Source: Micractinium sp. NFX-FRZ
Taxonomy: Eukaryota > Chlorophyta > Trebouxiophyceae > Chlorellales > Chlorellaceae
Length of the DNA stretch: 64,000 bases
Assembly: GCA_029339195.1 (NCBI GenBank)
Contig: JAPTJF010000182.1
Coordinates: 49,536 to 113,535 of the forward strand
Direction: 5' to 3'
Below, piece by piece: positions 24,448-34,419 of this stretch; position 1 is the stretch's first letter, and every line of letters begins with the position of its first letter. Position numbers and translations under genes: made by a program. Below the pieces are notes generated by a model. The model worked only from the letters and a program-made list of their open reading frames with translations, was not told the DNA's origin and did no database searches.

Positions 24448-27400
24448 ATGCCCGGATGTTGGGCGCTCTTCATTGCTCTGCTACTAGCACGCGGGGTATG
24501 GGAGGCCCGCGGTTTGGAAGACGAGCCAACGCACGGTGTGCTCAGCCAGTGTTCCTTATTGTTGCTGAGCATGAACGGTGCAATCGGGCGCGCCATACCC
24601 GCCGCAACGTCCTCCCTGACAAGTGCCCTCCCGGCGGTGACCCTGCCTAGCGACGCCCGCCCACCGCTGCCCCTGCCCACAGGCATTTCCCAGCGGCACG
24701 GAAGCGACCACAGTGTACCCGACTCGTGACGTCTGCAGCTGAATCTCTGTGTCATTATGTTTGTGCTGCAGAGAGGGATGTCCTCCTTGCATTCCGTGAC
24801 GGCTTCACAAACTGGGCAGAGGTGCAGGCGGCCTGGGGCCTGACAGGCTGGACGGCGTGCCTCCCAAACAGCTGCCCGCCCGTCTGCAGCTGGGGGCGAG
24901 TCGAGTGAGTGCGACGCACGTCTGCCTGTTGGCTGCGCCTCGGTTGCATATGCATGCGTGTGCATCTATGCATGGCAAGGCATGGCATACAAGCGGTACA
25001 GCTCTGTCGCCGCCATGGCTCCCGACGAGCTGTCCGGTTGCCCCTTGCACCTTAGACCGCCCACAGCGGCCCAAGTACCCTTGTGCATGCGCACAGCTGC
25101 TCAAGCAAGACTGGCCTGCACAGGCGCCCAAGTACTGCTGTGCATGCTGACAGCCGCTCAAGCACTGTCCCCTGTGTGCAGGTGCGACCCATATGAGCAC
25201 GGCGGCACCTCCGTCACAGCCATGTACGGGCAGCCCACGCAGCACAGCCTGCCTGCTTGCCTGCCCACCTGAGCGCCTGCCTGTGGCGCCGGAATCGGGG
25301 CGGCCATCGCTGCCTGCGATGACGGCAGCGCAGTGCACCGTGCCGCTGCTGGCCTGCCTCTGGTGCTGTGGGATCAAGCCCTCTTGCCCCTGTGTTGTGC
25401 CGCTTCCAACCCTCCTCGCTGCTGCAGACGACTGGGCTGCATCGCGTGCGCTGTGCCCCTGCGCGGGCGGCTGGTGCCCAGCCTGCAGCGGCTGCAGTAC
25501 CTGTCGGTGCTCCAGCTTCCCAACAACTCCATCGGCGGCCCGCTGCCGCCCGAGTGGGGCGAGCCAGGCGGCTTCCCTCAACTGCAAGAGCTGGACCTGA
25601 GCTACAACGAGCTTTCGGGGATCATCCCTGACCAGTGGTCCATCGGCCCCGCATTCAACTCCCTGGTGCTCATGCTGGTGCGCCCCATGTGTGCGTGCGT
25701 GCCTCGTGCTCATGCTGGGTGCGCGCCTTGTGCGAGCCTTGTGCTCATGCTGGGTGCATGCCTTGTGCTCATGCTGGGTGCATGCTGGGTGCATGCCTTG
25801 TGCTCATGCTGGGTGCGTGCCTTGTGCTCGTGCTGGATGGGGACGGTTGGTATGGCATGGCGCGGTGTGGTGGGCGGTGGACACGCCAGGAAGGAACTAG
25901 CGGAACCGACCGGCGGCACCACCTGGCCTGCCTGGCGGTGCACGTCTCCCTGATCACGGCGTCTGCCGCCCGCCCCTCCATGCATGCTGCAGCTGGGGCA
26001 CAACAAGCTGACTGGCCCCTTCCCCCTCACCCTGGCGCTCACCAACACATCCTTCACTTCGGTGCAGCAGCTGTGAGCGTGCAGCCTGCACACTTGCCGG
26101 CCATGAGGCCTGGCGTGGAAACCATTGGGCAGCGGGAGAGCAGCTGCCTGTGGGGCGGTGACCTGACGGTTGCAGGGCTGCATGCCAGCAGCACCCGCTG
26201 CCTCACCCCAGCTGCCTCTCCCGCCGCTGAGCCCTTTCACCCTATGTGCCTCGGGCTTGTGTGCCTCCCCGCCCCACCATCACAGATCTCTGGCTGACAA
26301 CCTGCTGAGCGGCACTCTGCCAGAGGTCATCAACGGGCTGCAGACGCTGTCGATTGTCGCGCTGCACAACAACCGGTTCACAGGTGGGGGGGCCACCTCG
26401 AGGGGGAGGGGTGCTTTGGGGGGGCCACTGATTGCTGGCTGGATGATGTCGCTTCCGGGCCACCGCGGGTGGACAAGTGGGTGGGTGACTCCTGCCTGAG
26501 CCTAGGCGCCTCAGTGTGGCCTCAGGGTAGGCACCCTGGCTGGGGCAGCGCACCGTCCGCTCCAGCAGCGTGCGCTGTCCCTCATCCCCCTTCCCCGCCC
26601 CAAACGCCACGCTCTGCAGGCACGCTGCCGCCAGGCTGGGGCACCCAGGGATATTTCCTCGACGGCGGCTACAATGCAACACAGGCGCTGGGCGTGCTGT
26701 GAGTATCCCCCAGCACGTCGCGGGTGCCCTGCTGCGGGGGCCAGAAGCCAGTCTCAACCCAAAGCAGCAAGCAGCAGGGGCCAGCGTGGGCACCCTGCGT
26801 CGGCCGCCTCAGCCGTGCTGACCTGCCCTGCCCTGCCCCGCCCCGCCCGCCCCCTGCCCACTGCAGCTCGTTGCACGGCAACAACCTGACGGGGGGCTTG
26901 CCTGATGCCTGGGCTGGCCCCGGCTCCTTCACGGCCCTCAGGGAGCTGACGCTGTCGGGCAACCCCCGCCTGGGTGGCACCCTGCCCGCAGCCTGGGGCG
27001 CATCCCGCGACGCCATGCCCTCCCTGGCGCAGCTCAACCTGTCCAGCTGCGCGTTCAGCGGGCCGCTGCCCGCCTGGGGGCCCTTTCCCGCAAGCCTGGT
27101 GGAGCTGTCGGTGCAGGGCAACGCCCTCAGCGGCAGCGTACCCGCCAGCTGGGCCCAGCTGCCCCGCCTGCGCCGCGTGTCCATGCAGCCTGGCAACGGG
27201 GCCATGTGCACCAGCGTGCCACCAGGGGCCGGCTTCCAGCTTTGCCAGGCCGGCGAGCAGGTGGCCGTGTGCGAGGAGCCGCAGCCCAGCACATCTAACG
27301 AGTGCAGCGCGGCCCCGCCCCCGCCCCCAGACGGCGGCGGCGGCAGCAGCTTCCCCGTGGCGGCAGTCGCGGTGCCGGTGGCGGTGGTGGGTGCGGCGGC

Positions 27401-30400
27401 GCTGGCGGCGGTGCTCTGGGCGTGGCGCCGGCGAAGACGGGGCGCAGCGGCGGGCGCGGCGGCTGGCAAGCATGATGTGCTGCCCGACAGCGGGAGCAAT
27501 GGCTCGTGCATGCACGTAAGGAGGGGTGGGGTGGGAGTGTGCTGCCGCTGCCGCTGCCATTGCTGCTGGTGCTGCTATCGCGGCCACTGCTGCTGCCACT
27601 GCTTCCGCTGTTGCTGTTGTCACTGCTGCTGCTATCGCCGTTGCTGCCGCTGCTCCATGTGGGGGGGGGCACGCAGGCAGTTGTGAGGAGCGCGCAGGGC
27701 CGGCTCTGGGCTGCGCTTGGCGCAGAGGAGGAGGAGCCAAGCGCTTGCGCTTGTGGCGTGCCGGTGCGGCGCCCCTGCCTTTGCCTCACCGCTGCCCGCC
27801 ATGCGCCACCTCACCTGGGCAGGACTCTGGAGGGAGGAGAGCAGAGGAGGGCTGCCTGCCTGACAGCGCGGAGCAGGAGGGCCCACTGGGCGGCGGCAGC
27901 ACACATGGAGGCCCCCTGCACACCCTGCTGGTGGGCTGTGAGGGCGCACCCGCGGCAGCCGCAGTGGCGGGTGCGGCAGCAACAATTGCGGCAAGCCCCT
28001 GGCTGCTGGACAGCCAGCAGCAGCTGCAGCAGGCGTTGAGGCGGAGCAGCGGCGGGCCGGGCATGCCGCTGCAGGGCAGGCGCAGCAGCGGCATGCACGA
28101 GGTGCTGGCATCGGAGCGCAGCAGCAGCGGGCCGGGTGGCACGGGGGGCCCCCCCTCCCTGGGCACCCCTCCCTTGGCCTCCATGGAGCTGCCCCCGCTG
28201 TCCGACTGGGAGATCTGGCCGGAAGGCGAGTCAGAAAGAGGGCACTGTGCGCTGTGTGTGCGTGCGGGTGTGCGTGTGTATTTGTGGGTGCTGTGTGCGC
28301 GCATGTGTGTGCACAAGTGCGGGTGTTGAGCGCCTGCGCCCCTGTGTCTGCCCTGCGGGCAGCAGGCAAGCCATCCTCTGCCTTTTGCGGGGATGCATCA
28401 CAAGGCTGCTGTGTTGCTGCCTGCTGCGGCTCACCCGCCGCCCACCGGCTATGCCGCGCTGCCGCTGCCTTAGAACTCCTATTGACGTAAGCATGCTGCG
28501 CACGTGGTGTGTCTGCCCCACTACTGTGTTGCCGCCTGCAGCCTCTGCATGCTGCTGTCCCAATGATGGCCCAGCACAGTTGTGTGCTACGCAGGCCAGC
28601 TGCCCACAGATGCTGCCTCCCCTGTCTGCCCCCACTGTGCTGTGCTGTGCTGTGCTCTGCAGAGATCCAGATCCTGAAGCGCCCCGACGGCTCCGACTGG
28701 CAGCTGGGTGCCGGCGGGTTTGGCACGGTGCGCTGCCGCTGCTGCCGTTGGCCGGGCCCTGCCGCGCCTGCCAACTGCCGCTGCTCGGAATGCGGCGGCC
28801 CGGGTCGCCTGACACCCATCTCATGGCAGTGCTGGTGTGGATAGGAGGGAGAGCTCCCACAGCACGCACCCCAGCTGAGACGTGATTTGCTGCCGCACAC
28901 TCCCACCTCTGCCTGCCCGCCGTGCCTGCAGGTGTTCAAGGCGATGAGGAACGGGGTGCAGCCGGTGGCGGTGAAGATCCTGGGGACGGTGAGCATTTCT
29001 CTTGTTTTCTCACCTAGTGGCAGTGAGGAACTCTTCCTGCTGGTGGCCCCCTCCTTCCTGGGTGCCTTCCTGGGCCCGCTGGCTGGTGGGTGTCGTGCAC
29101 TGCCTCGCTCTTGCCAACCGCAGCCGGTGGCGGTGAAGATCCTGGGGACGGTGACGGGGGCAGTGGGGGGGCTGCACGGGCTGCCCCGCTGCTGTACGGA
29201 GCAAGGCGCTGCCTCATGCTGTGGTTGGGTTGAATCTTTTTGCTATTGAGTGCTGCTGCCGCTGCGTGGCATGCGCAAGTGTGCCGCCAGCTGCACTGGC
29301 CCCTTCCTTGCAGCAGGGAGCCGGGCTACGCTCACTCACGCTGGCCATTCATTGTCACTGCCACTCACATCTGCGTTTCGGCTCGACTCATAATTGCGTA
29401 TCTGCTGCAGGCCAGCTCCGAGGCGCTGAAAAGCCCGCCCTCTGAGTCGGAGTTTGCGCAGGAGATCTCCATCCTGCGGGCCTGCCGGGACACAAACATA
29501 CTGCAGTTCCAGGTGGGGCGGGGCGGGGGCCAGGGGGACCGAGGGGGCGGGGAGCCCTTGCAAGCAGCGCCAGGTGATGGCGGGGATGCAACCCGGGGTG
29601 CTTGGTGGCACTGATGCCCATGTGCAATGAGCACGCTCTGGTCTAGTCTAGCCTGGTAGTCTGTAGAGCATTCCACTGCAATGCATGCGCTGCCAGGTGT
29701 GGCTTCATGGAGTAGCTCATGGCACAATTCATTCGCTGCCTGTCTTGCTCCTCGCCCTCCCACACTGCTCACCCCTCCCTCCCCGCCCCCTGTGGCAGGG
29801 CGTCTGCTTCAAGGGGGACCACACCCTGCTGGTCACCGAGTACTGCGAGGGGGGAAACCTGGCGCACAATCTGCGGGCGCGCCGCGTCTCCTGGTGGCGC
29901 CGCGGCAAAAAGGTGGGACGGGGCGGGGGCGGGACCGGGGGCGGGGCAGGCAGGGAGGGAAGGAGGGGTGTGGAGGGTCTGCACACAGTGTTGCTTTGCT
30001 TGCTTGCAAATATGGCTGACTGCAGCGGCTCTGCGGTCCCGCTTCTCCTGCTCACCCGTCGGCCGCCCGCAGATTGCGCTGGACGTAGCCCGCGCCCTGG
30101 TCTACCTCCACTCCCGCCGCATCGTGCACCTCGATATCAAAAGCGCAAACGTGCTGCTCACGCGGTACGGCGGGGGCGGGCGGGCGGGGGGTGCACCCGG
30201 GCTGTTGCCGCATGGTGCTGTTCAGGGCCTAGGATAGGCAGAGCATGGTGTGTGCTGCTGCTGCACTCTGCTGCTGCCAGCAATGGGCGAGGCGGGAGTG
30301 AGCATCCCGCTTTGTGCAATGTTTTTTCACGGCATGCAGCCTGCCACTCTGTTTTTAAGTACTTACTCAACATTCTGTGTGCCCAGCAGGGACGGCACCG

Positions 30401-32218
30401 CCAAGATTGGCGATTTGGGCATGAGCAAGATACTGGCCGACGACTATGTGACGGGGGTTGTGGGCACGCTGGCATGGTGAGCCCCTCGCTGCCCTGTTGT
30501 GCTGCTGCGCCCGCTGACGTGGCAGCTTTGCTTTCTGCACAACTGATCCGATCGTGTGTCACGCCCCTGCAACCTGCTGGACTTGCTTTACATGTCGTGC
30601 TCAGCAACACACCGGTGTTCTTAGGCTCTCTAAGTCGGTGCCCCAACCACCACTCTGTCTGGCAGGTCTGCCCCTGAGATGCTGTGGGGCCAGCGGTGCA
30701 CCACCAAGGCCGACATCTACTCGTTCGGCGTCGTGCTGTGAGCCCCCGCCCGCCTCCGCTCATGCTTTGCACCCCGTCTGCCTGCCTGCCGGCCCGCCAG
30801 CCGGCCTGCCTGCCTGCCTGCTACTCTGATGCACATTGCTGCTGCTGATGTGCTGCACTCTGCTGCTGCTGACCTGCCTGCCAGCCTTGCATGCCTGCCT
30901 GCTTCCAGGTCAAATCAACGTGTATGCGTGTCACCGGCCGCGCCTGCCTGCCCCGCCCCTCCCCTGTGCAGCTGGGAGATCTGCACCTGCGAGCTCCCCC
31001 TGAGAGGCCAGCTGCGCGACCCGCTGTGAGTGCACCTGCTGGCCTGTGTGCCTGGGCGGTGGGATGCGCAGACTGCAGTTGATGTGCACTTGCCACAAGG
31101 CACGCCACCCCCGGTGACCAGGCCACGCCAGACAACAACATTGAAGTATACCCTGTCCGATGTTTTGGGATGAATGGCATTTTGCCGTGCCACTTCCGGC
31201 AGAGAAGTCGTGCAGCAGCAAACGGCTGCACGGGGCGGCCTGCCCGCATTGGCAGGGTGCAGGCGATGCGGGCAGTGCATGTGCATGCCCCCCGGCAGAC
31301 GGCGAGCCACTGCACGCCCACGTCTTCCATCCCCGCTGGTGCCACGGCGCAGCAGTGCTGCCTGCCAATGCCTCTCATTACCCACTGTGTGTTCCTCTCC
31401 CGTGCAGCGTCCCCGACGACTGTCCCGCCGAGCTGGTGGCCATCATCAACCGCTGCCTCAGCGCGGATCCCGAGGCACGCCCCACGGCAGTGGAGCTTGT
31501 GGAGTTGCTGCAGCAAGCGCCCGGCCTGCTGCCACCCTCGACAGCCGGCAGCAGCCCGCTGCCTCCCCTGCCCTCGCCCTTTGCCGCCAGTAGCCGGGGG
31601 ATATCGGCCTGGGGAGGGAGCAGGGGCGCCAGCCGGAAGGGCAGCAGCCCGGGGGGCAGCCGGGGAGGGGAGTCGCCGCCGTCGGAGGTGCAGCAGGCGG
31701 GCGGCTTGAAGCGGGCCCGCAGCTCGCAGCCGTCCCCGCCCGGCGAGCGGAGGGATGGACGAGGGGCACAGCAGCAGCAGCAGCAGCAGCAGCCACACAG
31801 CGAGGACCAGCTGGTGCAAGAAATAGTGGCTGAGCTGGCGGCGGCAGCGGGCCCAGCACAGCACCGGCAACCACGGAAGCCGCACCAGCAGCAGGCGACA
31901 CAGCTGGACCCGGCAGCCTCCCTCACCTCGGCCTCCCCTTTCCGCCAGCTGCAGCAGCGGGAGCAGCAGCAGGAGGAGGAGCAGCAGCAGCAGCAGCAGG
32001 AGGGGCGGGAAGCGAAGCAGCTTGGCTCGGCAGCCTCCCTCGGCTCGGCCTCGCCCTTCCCCCACCCCCAGCAGCAGCAGAAGGAGGAGGAGCAGCAGCG
32101 ACAGGGGCACGGCATGTTGCCGTTGGGGCCAGCAGCGTCCCTCACCTCTAGCTCGCCCTTCAGCCAGCCCCAGCAGCAGCAGGAGCAGGGGCCGGAGGCA
32201 TTGGGCGGCGGCACCTGA
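24448..32218 (+). CDS. LRR receptor-like kinase 2 (paralogue of kinase 1), 1091 aa
   Basis: Eighteen exons summing to 3276 bases: 24448-24535, 24772-24904, 25182-25223, 25428-25677, 25993-26072, 26286-26383, 26620-26698, 26867-27515, 27823-28225, 28663-28727, 28932-28988, 29411-29512, 29799-29912, 30073-30164, 30390-30476, 30666-30737, 30972-31025, 31408-32218. Same architecture as the gene at 4302: signal peptide (CWALFIALLLARGVWEA), N-cap (FRDGFTNWAEVQAAWG), LRRs (NNSIGGPLPPEWG, YNELSGIIPDQW), one transmembrane helix near 417-441, an Arg-rich stop-transfer, and a kinase at about 608-857 (LGAGGFGTVF, VAVKIL, HLDIKSANVLL, DLG, SAPEML). It is also non-RD, with DLG in place of DFG. The tail is Gln-rich with three copies of AASLTSASPF-like sequence. 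The homologous exon lengths show the two genes are duplicates. The donor after 28225 reads GCGAGT where the paralogue has GTGAGG. The gene looks intact. Confidence 0.9.
25701..25840 (+). repeat. Intronic minisatellite, 24-base unit
   Basis: About five imperfect copies of CTTGTGCTCATGCTGGGTGC plus four bases, in the intron after the exon ending 25677. The repeat begins with the same bases as the exon end (GGTGCTCATGCTG), so it may have grown from the splice junction. It sits in the intron homologous to the one with the 42-base minisatellite in kinase 1. Confidence 0.75.
29121..29154 (+). repeat. Duplicated piece of kinase exon inside the next intron
   Basis: Thirty-four bases identical to 28959-28992, that is, the end of the VAVKILGT exon together with the start of its donor, sit 162 bases downstream within the intron 28989-29410. 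It carries both an acceptor-like CCGCAG and a GTGACG donor. As a 28-base exon it would shift the frame. Confidence 0.85.
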
Positions 32219-33096
32219 TGCCCGGCGCTTTACCACGTTAGCCAACCTTTTCGCTCATTTCCAGGCATTTATTTAACACTGCTGAAACGATCGCGCATCC
32301 GGCCTGCTCAGTGTGAGCATTACCAGCTTTTCACTGTTCTCTAATATATGAAGTGGCACATGTGTGCGATAGTACTGCTGGTAGAACTGCCAATACTGAT
32401 GCTCAACGTGAATCTCATTCGTGCCTTATCTTGTCATTTCTGACTTGATTGTCTCCAAAACTTGAGGCTCAAGATACTACGTCATGAAATCCAATGCAAG
32501 TCCAAAGCGCCACACATTGGTTCCCTGCTCCACCGTCAGAGTGGGCGGGACAAGGGCACGGGTGGGGCTGCCAGTGTGTATGAATCCCGCATGCTCGGTC
32601 GCCCAGTATGCGCCTGCTGCAGGGGCGGGAGGGACGGCGGCGGCCAAGTGGGTGAGTGCTGGGGTGGCAACCACCACCAACCGCTCTCAACACGGCAGCG
32701 GGTTGGGCAGAGTGGCTCAGCAGGCTGTGCACATGTACAGGCGGGGGCTGGCAGCCGAGCTGGCCCGCTGCAACTGGTTGGTTCCTGAAGCCGCATTGTC
32801 ACAATAGAGTCCGAGGCGAAAATGCGGCCGAACAGGTCGGCAGGCCTTGAGGCTGAGCAGCTGCTGGGGGAGAGGGAGCTGGACAATACTGCCGCCTGGT
32901 TGGCACCAGGTCAACCAGCCAGGAGATGAGCATGCGCTTCCCACATCACCTTGTCTCTACCCAGCTCGAAGACTCCCATCCCAGGTGAACCTTGGACGCC
33001 ACCTGCAGCTGCACCTCGGCCCCGTCCGACGGCGCCCGACGACGGTCCTCCAAGCCCCCCGCCCCCCTCCCTTGCCGTGAGCAGGCGTCAAGCACC
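32219..33096. other. Intergenic region
   Basis: About 880 bases between kinase 2 and the small low-complexity gene. 32240-32460 is noticeably less GC-rich than the window average and is probably 3' UTR and spacer. No exon with supported splice sites. Confidence 0.3.
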
Positions 33097-33777
33097 ATGC
33101 ACCAGCGAGTGGGCGCGCCAAAAGGCACCACCCGGCTCGGCGGCAGCGGCGCCAGCGGCGGCATGCGCACCGCGGCGGCCGCCTCGGCGCTGCTCCGTGC
33201 CAGCAGCGCCAGCGGCAGCGAGGGGGAGGACGATGAGTGGGAGCCAGGGGCTTACGGTCTTGTAGATGTGGCACCTCCAAAGCAGCGCTTCACAACAGCA
33301 GCGTGGGGCGGCAGCGGGCAGCGCCAGGGGCAGGCAGGCAGGCACGAGGGCGCCGGCGTGAGCGGCCGCAACGCTGCTGGCAGCCAGCCCCAGGCCAGCC
33401 CTCCACGCGACTCCGCCTCTGGCCGCCACCCTATAGTGCAAGTCGCCTCGCCTCTGGAGCACGCGCTAGCCCGCCAGCACAGCTATGGTGGTGACAGCGG
33501 CGCCAGCCCCCGCCAGCTGCAGTCCCCTGGCAGCCCCCACGGCGCCGGCGGCCCCCCAGGCACGCGCTCGTTCTCCTTTGGTCACCTGTCGCCAGCTGCC
33601 GCCCGGCCGGCCCCCAAAACGCGCCTCATGGGCCGGCAGCACAGCACGCAGCTGCGCAGCGGGCTGGGCGCGGCGCCACCTCAGCGCCAGGGGTCGGCTT
33701 CAGGCCCCTTTGACTTGACCCTGGACGACCGCACCGACAGCGCCGCTTTCGGCAGCGAGTTCAACGCACCCATCTGA
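33097..33777 (+). CDS. Low-complexity hypothetical protein, 226 aa, single exon
   Basis: An uninterrupted reading frame from ATG 33097 to TGA 33777. The frame stays open upstream without another ATG, and an AG at 33081-33083 could be an acceptor, so an upstream exon is possible. Composition is Ser/Gly/Ala/Pro/Gln-rich and disordered-looking, with an acidic patch (GSEGEDDEWEPGAYGLVD) and a hydrophobic-acidic end (FDLTLDDRTDSAAFGSEF). Several RQHS and SP sites could be phosphorylated. Family not recognised. The gene converges on the minus-strand gene ending at 34420. Confidence 0.5.
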   Translation: MHQRVGAPKGTTRLGGSGASGGMRTAAAASALLRASSASGSEGEDDEWEPGAYGLVDVAPPKQRFTTAAWGGSGQRQGQAGRHEGAGVSGRNAAGSQPQASPPRDSASGRHPIVQVASPLEHALARQHSYGGDSGASPRQLQSPGSPHGAGGPPGTRSFSFGHLSPAAARPAPKTRLMGRQHSTQLRSGLGAAPPQRQGSASGPFDLTLDDRTDSAAFGSEFNAPI

Positions 33778-34419
33778 TCCCAGCTGGGCTGCGCCGGGCC
33801 GAGCTGAACTGGCGATTGAAGACCCTCTTCTGCTGGCAAGCGCCAGGACAGCGCCGCCTTGTGGCAGCGAGGTCAGGCACCCGTTGAGTGAGCCTGACTT
33901 GACGCTCATGTGAACCTATGCGCTGGCCCTGGACCGCAACGGCTGCCTGGAAGCTGGCCAGCAGCTGGCAGCTGGCAGGCAGCAGCCTACCAGACAGTGG
34001 ACAGCGCCAAGAAGCAGATTATCCTGCCCTGCCCCTGGCGGCACCCCACTGCTTGCACGTGGGTGCGCTGGAACAGCCCGCATGCATGCATGAATGCCCG
34101 CTGCTCTATCATTGTGAATGCCAGGAGACCGGGCCCTCAAAGTGCCCCCACCCCACCCGGTTCCACCCAATGCTGTCACTGCCACCCTGCCCTCACTCCC
34201 CCACCCATCCTTTGATTCCACTGCTCTGACTGCTGTCTGCTTTGCTGTTGTTTACATGCACACATGCATGTGTGATACGTTGCCAGGTATGTGAGCAACG
34301 CTGGGGAACAGTCAGCAGCCATGGCGCCAGCTCCAGTGCAAGGCATCGACTGTTGGCAGAGGAGGCAATGCCTTTCTGCTGTGTGGCTCCATCGTCAGGC
34401 AGCGCCGGCAGGAAGGGCG
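33778..34419. other. Convergent intergenic region
   Basis: 3' ends of two converging genes. ATGCATGCATG near 34080 is the only local oddity. No exon supported. Confidence 0.3.
34252..34256 (-). terminator. Candidate poly(A) signal TGTAA (minus strand)
   Basis: TTACA on the plus strand, read as TGTAA on the minus strand, 164 bases after the stop of the minus-strand gene ending at 34420. Confidence 0.4.

Noticed and set aside
30821..32245. 474-aa open frame on the minus strand opposite the kinase 2 tail
   Set aside because: It is antisense to the Gln/Ala-rich coding exon 31408-32218 and consists of Leu/Arg runs, as expected when CAG-rich DNA is read backwards. No splice or domain evidence.
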